Source: Opeltia flavorubescens
Taxonomy: Eukaryota; Ascomycota; Lecanoromycetes; Teloschistales; Teloschistaceae
Assembly: GCA_000442125.1 (NCBI GenBank)
Contig: KE546974.1
Coordinates: forward strand, 434,001-498,000
Reading direction: 5' to 3'
DNA length: 64,000 nt
Part shown: piece after piece, positions 33,166 to 46,128 of the stretch
Layout: each line of letters starts with the position of its first letter
How positions within the stretch are numbered: position 1 is the stretch's first letter
The notes under the pieces: model-generated
Database searches by the model: none
Seen by the model: only the letters and a program-made list of their open reading frames with translations
What the model was told of the DNA's origin: nothing
Translations under genes and position numbers: made by a program

Positions 33166-36100
33166 ATGGAGCCTGAAAGCCATACTGGTGCCCACTCCCG
33201 TCTTTACGAAGCTGCCGAAAGCATGTTGCAGCATGCGCGGATGCCCCGGACCCAGCAGCAAGGTCTCAATGGCTTGCAGCTTTCCAACGGCTATCCTCCC
33301 GAGAGCAACTCACCGCAACAATTGAATCGCATGTCTAGCCTACCTGTATCTCAACATCCTGAGTTCCCCATGTCTGTCCAGCCCTCCCGTTCCGAAACAA
33401 CACATAGCCATAATTCCTTTCTGAACGACAAATTCGGCACACGGCGGGACTCCAAATCTGCGGCTGACCAGCGGGGTCAGCAAGCGTTCCGAGGACAAGT
33501 ATTGGCACAAAATGCAGTTATATCAGATGCTGAGCTTCGCCAGCGAAGTGGCAGAGAATACCGTGCTCCTGACGACTCTGTCAAGCAGACGGAAGTCCGC
33601 AATCATGCCGAGTCAAGTAGCCCCGTCAGTTCTCGAGGGTTTGTTTCGAAAGAATCTGAAGCTGGTAAGCCTTCGATGAGGCCGCTGGGCAAAAAATCAA
33701 GCAAAAAAAGCGCTTCTATTAAACAAGAGGACGAAAGACCGCCTCCGTGGAGCGAGCTAAAGACCAAGGCTGGAAAAGATCGTAAGAGGTTACCCCTTGC
33801 ATGCATCGCCTGTAGGCGGAAAAAGATTCGGTGCTCGGGGGAGAAACCGGCTTGCAAGCACTGCTTTAGGTCAAGAACACCATGCGTCTACAAAGTAACG
33901 ACGAGAAAAGCAGCTCCGAGGACTGACTACATGGCGATGCTCGATAAGCGTCTTAAAAGAATGGAGGAGCGTGTAACTAAAATAATCCCTGGGGATGAGG
34001 CAAGCAATATTTTAGCAACAGGCAGGGCACAGCTTCGACCACCTGGTCCTGGGCAAGGACCAAAAGCACAGAACCCGAAGAAACGGGTCGCAGATGAAGC
34101 ATTCGGCCCTCAGCAGGAAGATTGGGTACAATCACATCTGAGCAAGACTTCAGCGCCAGGTCGCGAACATGACCAAAACAAGACGCTTCAGGAAGGATCG
34201 GAGCAATTGCCTCCCAGAGAAATTCAGGAGCATCTCGCCGAGGTCTACTTTGAATGTTTATATGGGCAGTCGTATCTTCTGCTTCATAGACCAAGCTTTA
34301 TGAGACGATTGAGGTATGTTGAAAAGACTTTCGCCAAGTTCTAAAGTTGACAATGCCACAGAGCCGGGACCGCTCCGCCAGTCTTGGTCCTTGCTGTATG
34401 TGCTATTGCTGCAAGATTTTCCACTCATCCACGGGTGAACTCAGAACCGGCATTCTTACGCGGTGAGGAATGGGCCGCTCCGGCTCGAGAAATCGCTTTG
34501 AAATGCTACGATCAGCCCAGTATTACGATCCTGATAGTTCTCCTGATTTTGGGTCTGCACGAATTTGGTACTTGCCGGGGTGGCCGGAGCTGGATGTTTT
34601 GCGGCATGGCTATGCGGATGGCTTACGCGTTGCAACTCCATCGAGAACTGGATCATGACCCGCTGGGCCGGAAGGACGATGCAGACCCCAAACTTAGCGC
34701 CACTGACCGAGAGATTCGACGACGGACTATGTGGGCATGCTTCATGATGGATCGCTTCAACTCGTCTGGGACCGAGCGTCCGACCTGCGCCAGCGAGGAG
34801 CATATCAAGATCCAGCTACCAAACAAAGAATTCAACTTTCATAATGAGATCCCCGGTCCTACTGAGACACTGGATGGTGAGAAACCGTCTCCAGCGTTGA
34901 TTGATGCTGGGCAAAATGCCGATCCGCGGGACAATATGGGAGTTCCGTCCTATATCGTTCGCATCATAGTCCTTTGGGGGCGTGTAATAAGATATCTCAA
35001 TCTCGGGGGCAAAGAGATTGACAGGTACGAGATGTGGCACCCCAAATCGCACTTTGGCGAATTGGTTAGGCAAGTGGGAGATTTCAAGGCATCATTGCCA
35101 GCAGACTTACAATATAATTCGGACAATCTCGCAACTCAGGCTGCGGAGAAGATTTCGAACCAATTTCTACTACTTCACATCTCTTACTATCAAGTCGTCC
35201 TCTTCCTTCACCGCTACGCCATACCGACCAACCCGGGTGTTCTTGCGGCCCCTGAGGTACCGAAAGATTTTTTATCGGCTTCTGCACAGGCTGCCATTGA
35301 AGCAGCCGACCAAATATCGGAATTGCTCAGTCATTCTGTGGAGCATAGCCTCTACGCGCCATTCGCCGGATATTGTGCTTTTACCTCGAGTACGGTGCAC
35401 ATCTGGAGTAGGTTCTCAAACCAACCACGGTTACAAGCCCCGGCCGAACAAAAACTCAAGACCAACATTGACTACATCAAGAGAATGGAGAAATCTTGGG
35501 GGATGTTCCACTTCATGGCAGACAACCTCAGGGATATGTGGCTCCGACACAAGGATCATGCGTCACGAAAGAGTACCGCTTCAGGAGAAAACGCCGGCAA
35601 CACAGACAGTAGTCTATTCCAATACGGCGATTGGTTCAAGAAATATCCGCATGGAGTCTCGGACACGGACTATGACGATCCTGCAATTAAGGTGAAAGAG
35701 GAGCGTATCAACGAGGCGGCCTTGTCAAGTCGAAAATCCGATTTGCAGAGTGTAGACGAGTTCTTTCACGAAAATTCCTCACCGACGACGAAAGCAGTTC
35801 AAGTTCATCGCAAAACGATCAAAAACTCATCCAAACCTAGTAGCATCCAGACGAGACAGACACACCCCCCCTTGGTTCTTCCCCACGACGCTCCACCACC
35901 GACACCACCCTCTCCTCAAGCGATGATACCGATGGCAGCGCAAACGCCTATCGCTGCTTCATCGTTCGGCCCGCATCCATCACAGCCGATTTACTCGACT
36001 TTGCCACCTCAGACATACGATATTCTCAGTCAGACTCCAGATCTAAGTCTTCTCCCCAACCTCGACCGGAACATTGTGTACAACGCGTACGCTGGGACGT

Positions 36101-36396
36101 CTGGGCCGGCCATTTCTTCGGCGGATGCATCCATCGAGCCGATGAACATGGATGATGCTACGACGGGGATGTGGGAGCAAGCGATGGTGGACGTCAACGC
36201 TCAAACGCAGGCAATGGGTGGGATGGGCTCCTACATGCAGGAGTACCCGCAGTCCAGTGCTTGGTTCATGCCTTTCAACATGCCGCCGCCAACGACCTTT
36301 ATAGGGGCCGAAGGGGATGACGGGTACGGGGGATTCGCTATGAGCAGCGATAATAGGGATGGGATGGGTGGCGTGGGAGGTGATGGCGGTGCATAG
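33166..36396 (+). CDS. Zn2Cys6 fungal-specific transcription factor
   Basis: A nuclear regulator with an internal binuclear zinc cluster at about residues 212-240, CIACRRKKIRCSGEKPACKHC then x6-C. It is followed by a basic linker (KVTTRKAAPRTDYMAMLDKRLKRMEERVTKII) that forms a short coiled coil. The fungal-specific transcription factor domain covers about 360-650 (YFECLYGQSYLLLHRPSFMRRLRAGTAPPVLVLAVCAIAARFSTHP, GRSWMFCGMAMRMAYALQLHRE, IRRRTMWACFMMDRFNSSG). The N-terminal 200 residues are disordered, and the C terminus is Pro/Met/Gly-rich, like an activation region. Proposed exons are 33166-34313 and 34362-36396, giving 1060 residues. It looks like a well-conserved factor, but I cannot name it. 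It lies 438 bp upstream of a ferric reductase on the same strand. Confidence 0.92.
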
Positions 36397-36834
36397 CATA
36401 CGAGAAAGCACCGCCTATGATCCTTTTCAAGCGTGCCTTTATCTTTTATCACAGGTGTATATATTTGGTTTAGGTATAATGTGGAGGAGACGTAGATAGT
36501 CCACCTTATATGGGAAAAGTCCAGCAGGGAGTTCGACACTTCTACTAAAATAAAAGAAGCACACAGGCATCACTGCCGAATTATCATGAGCGCTAGGGAT
36601 TCTTTTGTTCATTGTATAATTGAAGACTGGCTGCATTCATGATAACATACTTCTTTGGTATCATTGTTGTCCAGGACTAGAGCCACCGTGCCGCCGCAGT
36701 GTAAATCCTGCGATATCAAACTCTCGTTCTCTGTCGGATCCCATAACCAAGTTCTCAGCTTGAAGCCTAGCGGCCAATAATTTTCTGCGTATGTATGACA
36801 AGAAACTTCGCAGACTGTAAATCTTTCGCTCCAA
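36397..36834. promoter_or_regulatory. Intergenic region upstream of the ferric reductase
   Basis: 438 bp between the zinc-cluster gene and the reductase start. A minus frame overlaps the reductase start but has no protein character. No clear operator is recognised. Confidence 0.45.
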
Positions 36835-38751
36835 ATGCAGTTCCCTTACTCCTTCACAAGCCCTGATGAAGCCCAGCTTCAGCAGAGGCGGCATCTGCTC
36901 GACACATACGGCCGCCTCGCTCAACTGTCTATCTTGTTTCCTTTGATCTGTTATCATTTGCCATCTTTATTGCGGTTTTTGCAAAATCAATATTCTCAAT
37001 TTCAGTCCTCGGGCAAAAGGAAAGAGCATGCCAGTCCACTTGTCTCAAGCTTTCGCGAGGCATCTCCTGGGCCACAGCGGAATGTTATGTCGCAATGGGG
37101 AAGGGTAAGATGGCTCCTGGATGAGGAGATCTTGCCTGGCTGGGGCACTTGGAGGGTGTTTTTGATAGCTGGCCTTTGGACTGTCTGGTTGATGGTTTTA
37201 GCTGTTAGAGACACTGGAGACGGTATGTTCATACTTCCTTATCTGTAGAAATTGTGGAAGTACTATAGTCCTGCTTTTGTCTCTATCCATCTTCTCGTTT
37301 ACAAAATTCCTCTACATGGTCTAAAAACGCTCCTAGACTATCTTCACCTCACAAAACGATTCGGTATAATTGCTGCTTCTCAGCTGCCGCTCCACTACCT
37401 CCTCGCCTTCAAGTCTTCCTACTCCCCAGTCTCCTACCTCACCCGCCTTTCGCATGAGGAGCTCAACCCCTACCACCGTGCTCTTGGCCGTATCCTCCTC
37501 CTGTTCTTCTCCCTCCACGCCTCCTTCTACCTAAACTTCTTCGTCCAGAAATCCCTCCTCCTAGAAAGGATCAGAGACACAGACGTTATCCTCGGTCTTG
37601 CTGCCATCACCACTTTCCTGACCCTCGGCACAACCGCGCTCAGCATCGTCCGAGAAAAGAACTATTTTCTATTCTTCACCCTTCACGTCATGCTCTCCCT
37701 CTCCGTACTGCCAATCCTCTATTTCCACGTCTCCCATCTTCGTCTCTACATCCTCGAGTCCGCAGCCGTTTACATCCTCCTCATCATCCAACGCAACGTC
37801 TCCCAATCCAAGGTCGAGAACGCAACCCTCGAGCCCGTGAAAGGAACCTCGAACCTCATCTCCATCACCCTCCCCCTTTCAAACACCGGCAAAAGCAAAA
37901 CAACCTTCCACCCAGGCCAACACATCTATCTCTCCATTCCCCCACCCCTCACCTCCCCGCAGGAAAAACTCCGCATAAACCCTTTCACAGTCGCCAACCT
38001 CCCCCATCAGGACAACCACATCCGTCTTGTCCTGCGCACCCTCAACGGCACAACCGACATCCTCTCAAAACTCGCTTCCAACCACAGCCCCTCAAACATA
38101 AACAATGCCCGTAGTGATAAAAGCAACACGACCCTCCTAATCGAAGGTCCTTACGGCTCCGCATCCACCTTCCCCAACTTCCTCGACTACGAGAAAATCC
38201 TCCTTGTAGCCGGGGGCGTTGGCGCAACATTCACGATACCGATATACCGAGACTTGATCAACAGAGGTATCGATGTGCGGAAACTGAAATTCTTATGGAG
38301 TGTCAAGAAGATAGGGGATGTGGGATGGGGAGTTGAGTATCTCAAGGGTGGTAGTGGATGTGAGATCTTTTGCACAGGTAATGATCAGTCATCGCCGAAA
38401 CGCAAGGGAAATGGGCATGAGGATGCAGAAATCGAACTACAAGAGCGAGCCAAACTCATGGACGACGACAATCCCAACGATGGCAACGATAACGAAGATG
38501 ACGACAAAATTGGGGTCTCCCTACCTCCAACTATCACCCTCCACAACAAACGTCCCAACTTCCGCCAAATCGTCCAAGAAACCTTCTCCCCGAACTCCAA
38601 CGAAGAATCCTCCCCCGCAGCCCCTCCTCAGAAAGTAGCAATCCTGATCTGCGGTCCGTCAGGCATGGGCGCCGCCCTCCGACGAGAAATTTGGCCATGG
38701 GTGAAAGGAGGGAGGGAAGTATGGTGGCATAGCGAGGAATTCGGATGGTAG
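36835..38751 (+). CDS. FRE-type ferric-chelate reductase
   Basis: A membrane flavocytochrome that would move electrons from NADPH through FAD and heme to extracellular metal. An N-terminal membrane segment is followed by the ferric-reductase domain (LTKRFGIIAASQLPLHYLLAFK, LNPYHRALGRILLLFFSLHASFY and YFLFFTLHVMLSLSVLPILYFHVSHLRLYILESA), which carries heme-ligand histidines. The FAD site reads FHPGQHIYLSIP and RINPFTVANLP, with Asn where HPFT is usual. The NADPH site has LLVAGGVGATFTIPIYRDL and the C-terminal ILICGPSGMGAALRREIW. An acidic Asn/Asp insert (MDDDNPNDGNDNEDDDK) lies in the NADPH domain. Proposed exons are 36835-37222 and 37337-38751, giving 600 residues. The metal specificity is unknown. 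Confidence 0.88.
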
Positions 38752-39316
38752 GTAGGTATAGTCTCGAAAGAACGCAAAAGGATCTCGGAGAAAGAGAGCA
38801 GGGAAAAAGGGTGTAGAGAGTATCCTCCTCATAAGACAGACAATGCCTTGCTTACACACACACATATCACCTTTCAAAACAATCATCCTAGTTCCAAATA
38901 TTTATTTTTCATTCCCAGAACCTCACAGCCATACATAGCTATTCAATATAGAAGAAGAAGAAAAAGGAAAGGTATCCCTATTTTCCATTCCATTCCCTAT
39001 TTTCAATTCCCCTATACATTTCTCTCCGAATCGCCCAAGCCAAAGCGAATTCCAGAAAATTTTTTCCGTGTAACTTGCCAGCTTGTCCATACCACATCCA
39101 ACAAGCGAATTCAAAGCCAGAGAAGGATCCGTCTTCCCCCTCAATCGACCGAATCTCATCCCCCTTTTAGGACATAAAAAACGTATCACACCCATGGAAT
39201 AAAAGCCCCCCCTTTTCTTTTCCCCTGTAGCCCAAGCACACTCGAGCACATCAACCCTAGCCACCGCTCTGATCCGTAAGATAGATGAAAATCCGATCCG
39301 ATCCCATCACACCCCA
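38752..39316. other. Intergenic region between convergent genes
   Basis: 565 bp between the ferric reductase and the HOS4-like gene. It holds the two 3' UTRs, with short CA and AGA runs and no gene. Confidence 0.5.
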
Positions 39317-42300
39317 TCACGTAAACCCATTGACCATCATCCCCCCTCTCCCCTCCCCATCCCCACCACCCCCATTATCACCCCCATCTCTCCTCCCCTT
39401 CCCCCCCGCCTCACCCACATAAATCCCCCAAGGATCCTCATGCAGCACCATCGGTCTCGTCCTAAGCTTCAACCCCGCCAAATGCGGATGCCTAGGTACA
39501 ATATCCAGAAAATCGCTGTACTTGATCCAGAACATAGACGTCAAGTCGCGGAACTTGGGGTAAGTCTCTTTATCCAGCTCGGTGGCTTGATCTTGGGTGA
39601 AGGTGAGGGGGTTGATATCGGCCTGGGACACGAGGTTACGGAGTTGGCGCCATAGAGATTGGCGTTGCGCAGGGGTGAGAGGGAGGCGGGTCCAGGCTGT
39701 GTCTGGGAGGGAAAAAGATTGTATCAGTAAATGGAGGCTTTTGAATGAATTCGTCCGTTTTAGGGACGTATAAAAGGGTACTTAAGGAGAACGTGCGGGC
39801 AATCATCGGAAATATCTGAAATGCTTACATTGAGAAAGATCCAAGTCCTTGATCGCGAGGATAGGCGCCGCTTGTATATTGGCAATCCATCGCTCATAGG
39901 CTATGTTTTCCTCACAGCTTGGATCCATGTCCCTCGTAGTGACCGTGTATAGGGGGAGAAATTTCTTCGCTTCTTGGGGTTGCTTAGACTTTTCGGGGCT
40001 CAGCTCAGCTGCTCGTCGTAAGCTATTCGGCAGGGCTTCTCGGAGCTTCTGCTGTTCCTCTTCTTGTAGACGAATGCGTCTTTGCCTTTCCCTTTCTTCG
40101 TGCTCGGCACGCCGCCGTTCTTGATCCTCTCGCCGTAAGCGCTCGTGTTCCGCTCGCCTCTTGGCTAGCTCTTCCTCGCGGCGTTTTTGGGCTTTGCGAG
40201 TTTCTTCTTCCTCTTGTTCACGTTGAGCCTGCCACTCCGCCTCTTTGGCCTGCTGCTGTTTCTTCAGCAGAGCGTTTTCTTGCTCTTGCGCGATGTGTGA
40301 TAACTGTGCCTCCTCAGTTTGGGGTTCTGCCTCCTGGTCGGCCGTTATTGGACGTTTGGAGACCTCGAGGTGATCCGGCATTGCTACGTCAGCTTCCGAT
40401 TCTTCCAAGAGGGTTTGTGGCCGATTGTTTTGTTGGATGGTCTGTTCAATCCCCGACATCGGTGAGTGAGTCTCGCTCCGTGGACTTATTTCGGTAGGCG
40501 ACTTGGTGACTGGAGAGGCGGAAGAGACACCCATGTTTGCTACAGGCGCCCTGCCTATGGGTTCTTGAGGGGATGTGGATTGCTCGGGACTTGCGATCAT
40601 ATTGGCTACCATCGCCGGGCCTGCTCTTACAAGGGTATCACTGCGGTAAGGATCTTGTATGACAGAGCTACCTTCAGAGTCGACCCGCTTCTTCTTCTTC
40701 TTTGGGATGTCGAGTACCTTTTCGCCTTGTAGTTGAGGACTTGTGCTGAGCCGAGGTCTTTTCTTGCCTGATTCGATTTTTGAAGAATGTACCTCCTTAC
40801 TTAAGTCCTTTCTCACTTTTGGAATTGTGTTGGAAATCTCGCTTTTTTGCCGCTCGCGTTTTTCCTGTCGTATCTGGTCAATATCACCTGATTGGCGCCG
40901 CGGTTGTTCGTGACCTGAGCCATTAGATGCAAGACTCGCTCGCCTCCTGATATCCTGGTCTGACTTGAGATCATTCCGTGATAAGAGTTTTCTCCGCGGC
41001 TTCGTTGCATCAGGGGGCTTTGAAGAGATAGCTCCAGCATCACTCACGGACCTTGCAACTTTAGGCTTTATTACAGGCCGACTGTTCGACTCGGAATCTC
41101 GATCAGACAGGATTGCGGAGTCTTTTGCCTCCTCTTCTAGGTTCTGGAGATGCTTGTTTGGAGCTGTTTTGAGCGAGTTTTCTCGCTTAATCTCCGGTTC
41201 CGGTGCGGTCTTGATGCTTGATAAGGACGGCTGTCGCTTGATAGAAGCAGGCGAGATCGATGTCATCCTTCCAGCTTCCGATGTTTTGGTTCGCACTTTA
41301 CGCGGCGAGGTATGAGTCGATCTTCTACCGCCGTTGAGCTTGTAATCATCGTAGGCTGCTTTGAGGATATCGTATTCTTCTTCCCAGTTTGAGCCCTGCC
41401 TCTCCTTGGCAAGTTCATGATATGAAAGGCCCCTGAACATGCGGCGTGTCGGATCAAATCCACGCTGGCTCACGAGCAGTCTGATGACCGCGATGTGACC
41501 GCGTCCGATTGCCGCAAGCATTGGTGTATTGCGTCCTGGTTTGAAGTCATCGGACTCTACAGGATCCGGATCATGCTCAAGCTGTCCGATAGCAAAGAGG
41601 ATCTGCAGCACTACATCATGGCCGCCTCTTACTGCTGCAATTACGGCATCTGTCCCAACCTCTGGGCGCATCCTTAGGATGTAGTCAACGACAGTTAAAT
41701 CTCCTCTTCCGCAAGCTTCACGAAGTTTTGCCGGCGTTGGATTTACCCACAGGAGGCTGTCCTGTGTCTGCTGGCTCCTTGCGGTCCTTCGGCGCGCACC
41801 CAGATTCATTGGAGGTGGACTCTTGCCTACCTGGCCATCTGTCGGACTCGCGGCTGAAGCGCCCACGGAAGACATATCGTTATCACGATGATGTGCGCTG
41901 TGATCCTCCGAGGTTCGCCTTACAGTGTTGCTTTCTTTGGCTGCTATAAGTGCCGCTCGGATTTCGTCGTAATTGTCGTTCTCCTGTTTGACCAGGTCGA
42001 GTGGTTCCGCTCCCACAGCGTTGCTTTGACGTGGGTCCAAACCGGCGCGAAGTAATAGCTGCACGACCTCGAGATGTCCATTCTCGACAGCATCGATAAG
42101 GGGTGTCTCCATGTCGATGTTCTTACAATTGATGTCGCAGCCAGCCTCCAGTAAAAGCTGAACAATGTCTGCGAGTCCCTCCAAACTTGCGATTTGCAGA
42201 GGTGTATTGCCAGCATTATCTGGGACGTCAATGTCCTGCGGTCGCTCCTGGACACGTCTCTTCGCCTCGTCGATGTCGTTTGAGCAAGCACGAGCGAGCG

Positions 42301-43279
42301 CTGTCCGCCCATTCTTATCACGGTTCTTCTTCTTCATAGAGAATTTGGCCGGCGAAATGGCAGCCTGATCAATCGAAGCAATCTTCTGTAATGGTGGGTG
42401 ACTATGTACTGAACTGCTACCATCTGATTCTCCATGAGCGTCTTCTGATGCTTTGCGTCGACGTTCCACTAGCAAGGGCGGTGGTGCCTTTTTTCGCTTG
42501 TTTTTGTCTAGAAGATCTAGTGACTGTGCCTGTGCTGATTGTGCTCGCTTATGCCGTTGCGAAGGCGGAGACTCAGATCGATGATGGGGACTTCCATGAT
42601 GGGTTGCGCTCCTGGTCTCACGTCGGTCTTTCTTACGGATGATGATAGAATTGGGATCGCTCTTGCCTCGCTTCTGACGATCATGGTCATCAGCGTTGGG
42701 TGCCACTTTGCGCTTTCGCACTGAGGGGTGTTGCGGTTGAATGCCTTCATCGAGTGGAGGGGTGGAGCGAGTGTTATCGGATTCGGATTCACTGTCCTGT
42801 GAAGAATGAGCTCGACCGGCAGGTGAAGAAGCGGTAGAGCTAAGATTGCTCGATGGTGCATGCTCTGTAGTAAGTTCTTGAGATGGCCGTTTCCGTTTGA
42901 GAGACGGTCTATCGTTGTCATGATCGCTCTTTCTCCTCCTTTCGGAGAAGTGCTGGAAGCCATTTATTTTTGGACTCTTGGACCCATCTACCTCACTCTC
43001 ATCCTCGTTCTTGATCGCTTTTCCGGTTGATACACCAGAGATTTCCTTTTTACCATCGAGAACGACAGTCTCCGCCTCCGAGTCGCTCCTATCGACAACA
43101 TGAACATTGTTTGTCCCAACTGCTATGTTTTTGACTTCAATAGCCTCCTCCTTTGGCGATGAGGTGCTCTGATCTGGAGCAATGGTAGTCACATCTTGAG
43201 AGATTTGTCCCTGGACAACATGGGAGAGCTGATTGCCGAGTTCACGATCTTCAGAGCCAATTAATGCTTCATTGTTCAT
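39317..43279 (-). CDS. Ankyrin-repeat nuclear protein, HOS4-like (Set3 complex)
   Basis: The protein is large, with a disordered Ser/Lys-rich N terminus containing nuclear-type basic blocks. Ankyrin repeats follow at about residues 325-460 (GRTALARACSNDIDEAKRRV, NAGNTPLQIASLEGLADIVQLLLEAGCDINCKN, ETPLIDAVENGHLEVVQLLLRAGLDP), with a second group near 500-640. A long Arg/Glu/Gln coiled coil (EEEETRKAQKRREEELAKRRAEHE) precedes a C-terminal domain (FLPLYTVTTRDMDP... LSQYTAWTRLPLTPAQRQSLW). Proposed exons are 43279-39829 and 39702-39317, giving 1278 residues. The architecture matches fungal Hos4, a subunit of the Set3 histone deacetylase complex. The assignment rests on domain order, so I leave the symbol blank. 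It is divergent from DFG10. Confidence 0.78.
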
Positions 43280-43825
43280 AACGATTGGCCGTGATAGGTT
43301 GCCTCGTAATAATTCATGCTGGGCCGTGGTGGGATCGTTGCTGCCTTGGGCGTATGATGATGAGACAAGGGACAGAAGGTCTTCCTTGCCTGTTGTGATA
43401 GCTTTCGCAGTTGGATAGCAGTCTCAATACAATCCTCGACTTAGGCTGGACAGAAGTAAGCAGAAGCGGCAGTCTTTCTTGTGGTGGTGGAGAAGTATGA
43501 CTCGGATGGAGAAAACAGAGTACCGGTCGCATCTTTGAGATTGGTGAGAGAGGGCCCCGAGTCGCTGATTGGCCGTGCCCGGAGATGCGCAGGACGCGAA
43601 CTGATCGGCTTTGCCGCTATTCCAATTAATTTCCCCTCGCCCCTGCTGTCAAACACCATCCCCTCGACTTCCTGTTTTACTCCCATCTATGCATGCAGAC
43701 CATCAGTCCTGAGCTTCGTCCTTCCGAGCTATTTGGAGTTGTGGTGGGTTATGACCTCGCAAAAAACACTTGATGCATGAGCGCCCTTACGCAAAGCTGT
43801 GCCCTAAACGTCTCAGCCCACGAGA
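43280..43825. promoter_or_regulatory. Divergent promoter region of HOS4-like gene and DFG10
   Basis: 546 bp between the two start codons. Short overlapping ORFs on both strands have no protein character. Confidence 0.5.
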
Positions 43826-44911
43826 ATGGTGAAATCAATCTTGTTCGATAATCATCTCAACTTCCGTCAGCTCCTACAGCTCTCCTTCGTCTTAGCTGCT
43901 TCTTCGGTAGAGCCTCAGTCCATATGACTGACTCATGGCTCTACTAATTTCCTTTTCTTCCTTCAGATCTTGTTCTTAGCCAGACTTCCACATCTCAAAG
44001 CTCGATTTTTCCATTATGGCTCCCGTGCTTCGTCGACAGGGACGGAAGCTAAGGCTTCTTTGATTAGAGATGGTACCCAGCATGCCGAAGAGCCAACAAA
44101 TTGGGCGGAGAAATGTCTTGAATATCTGGCGGCCTTGCGAGTGCCCCACGCATGGTTCTTCCATTTCTACGTCGTCTCTGTTGCATCTTCCATTTTCTGG
44201 GGTGTGAAGATCGCGTCCAAGGCTTCTTCTGTGATGGGAATATGCAAAGATGTCCAGCCAGGAGGGACAATGTCCATGAACCAGATCGCTTTGCTGTGGT
44301 GCTTGATGGCCGTGCAAGGAGTCCGAAGATTGGCTGAGTCCATAAATTCAAGCAAGAATTCATCGTCGAAAATGTGGGTTGGCCACTGGATCGTCGGGAT
44401 TTGGTTTTATTTAGCAATGGGCTTTGCTGTTTGGATTGATGGGGCAGGTATGCGAGCTCGCACGCTTTGGTTGTTTGGGTTTGACCCACTGACTCATTCC
44501 GTGCGCTTTCCAGAGACTTTGATACTGGCAAAATCACCAATTGATACAATCATATGGTCTGCACCCTCTATTCGTACAATGCTGGGCATACCTCTATTTA
44601 TTCTGGCATCTGGCATCCAACATGATTGTCATAACTATCTATCATCTCTCCCTAAATACACACTCCCAGACCATCCGATATTCCATACCATGGTTTGTCC
44701 ACACTACACAGCTGAGTGCATTATCTACCTGGCAATGGCAATTCTTGGTGCGCCCGAAGGATCATGGATCAATCCGACTATCTCTTGCGCTGTTCTCTTC
44801 GTTGCCATCAACCTTGGGGTAACAGCATCAACGACAAAGCAGTGGTACATTAAGAAATTCGGAAAAGAAAAGGTGGAATATAGATGGAAAATGCTACCAC
44901 TGATATTCTAA
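43826..44911 (+). CDS. DFG10: Polyprenol reductase family protein (DFG10/SRD5A3-like)
   Basis: An ER membrane steroid 5-alpha-reductase family enzyme needed to make dolichol for N-glycosylation. Several membrane segments are visible (HAWFFHFYVVSVASSIFWGV, WIVGIWFYLAMGFAVWI, LGIPLFILASGIQH). The family C terminus is clear: GIQHDCHNYLSSLPKYTLPDHPIF, then VCPHYTAECIIYLAMAILG and a late helix TISCAVLFVAINLGVTAS. The VQGVRRLAES motif is also typical. Proposed exons are 43826-43906 and 43967-44911, giving 341 residues. The first exon supplies the conserved N-terminal hydrophobic leader, and the phase is exact. It is convergent with ALKBH6 downstream, 170 bp away. Confidence 0.9.
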
Positions 44912-45081
44912 AAAAAGTGTACATCATATCCTGAAAATTTGCAGGGACATTCCCAATTGTCGTTCTGACGGGTAATGAGAAATACTATTGAAATATGTGT
45001 CATTTTTGCAAACTGCTACTGCCCGCAGTAAAGACAAATCCTTGGGTATATATATCCTCCGATTTTCAACTGCCGTCATCC

Positions 45082-45915
45082 TCATTTCTTCCCCATGGAT
45101 AAGAACCCTACTTTCTTCACCTTCACCACATCCCTGAACGTCAAGCTCACCCTGGTCCCCCTCTTTAAACTTCCCTCTGCACGCTCAATCTGTTCTCTCG
45201 TCTCCTCCCCCAGCATCCCGAAGTTCGCAATCCCTTCCTCTCCACCATTTAAGCCCTCATCCACATCCACCCCCGCAATCCCGTGCAAATAATCTGTATA
45301 CATTTCCCCGGTACTAATCAACAGACTTCGCGGCTCCTGCAAAATCCGATATTCGGGCACCGTCTTCATAGACACCCCAGCCCTCGGCTTCCGGTAAACA
45401 TCCAGCACAATGGCAGTGCCAAGGGAGACAGTCGCGACAGTAGGATGGTAAGCGGAGCCATCTTCGTGGGGGGAGATGCCTTGACCGGGGGTGTATTCAT
45501 TGATGAGGCAGTGGTTTGGGGTCTTGTGCGGGGAAGTAGAAAAGAGGGTTCCTGCAGACTGTTGTTGCTGATCGATGAGGAGGGAGAGTATACGTGAAAT
45601 TATGGGTTCTTGGAGCCAGGGAGGGAGGGGAGCGTCAAGGAGTGTGTTTGACGTTGTGAGCGGGGAGGGGTGGGCTTGAAGGCGGCGGTGGGAGAGATGG
45701 CGCCATGTGGGGAGAGGAACGGAATTGATCTGGGTTATTTAATTAGTTGGGAGCGAAAGATAGAAGGGTTTGTGCTAGGCAGGGACCTTTTGGAGGAGAT
45801 AGGTTTCCTCTTGAGGTGTGAGGAAATTGGGGATGTAATAGGTTGAGGGGGGAGCCAATGGGATTAGGGCGTCAATTAGAGAGGAGGGGAGCTTGAGTGT
45901 AGAAGAGTCCGCCAT
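45082..45915 (-). CDS. ALKBH6: 2-oxoglutarate/Fe(II) dioxygenase, AlkB homologue 6-like
   Basis: A member of the AlkB dioxygenase family. The N terminus has the usual YYIPNFLTPQEETYLLQK strand-helix start. Substrate and iron-site motifs follow: NHCLINEYTPGQGISPHEDGSAYHPTVATVSLG, which provides the HxD iron ligands. The distal histidine is probably in YTDYLHGI, and the 2-oxoglutarate-binding arginine is in RVSLTFRDV. Proposed exons are 45915-45787 and 45729-45082, giving 258 residues, close to ALKBH6 size. The physiological substrate of ALKBH6 proteins is not settled. It is divergent from the nucleoside hydrolase, with about 213 bp between start codons. Confidence 0.88.
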
Positions 45916-46128
45916 ATTTGCCAGGAAGATAGCAAGGCGGAAGCAAACAAGGACATCCTGACGGGATTATGCTTTAGATCCTACGTGGACATGGAGCTTG
46001 TGTTTGTTATAAAGATAAGATGATGCCCCACCACATCGTCATTTGTTAGACTTCCCACCAGATTGACGTACTTTGAATACAGTCGTGGTGAGACCTTATA
46101 AAAACATATCCTCCATCGACGGAAGAGC

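Noticed and set aside
33166-38751. Secondary-metabolite gene cluster around the transcription factor
   Set aside because: No polyketide synthase, peptide synthetase, terpene cyclase or tailoring enzyme set is present nearby.
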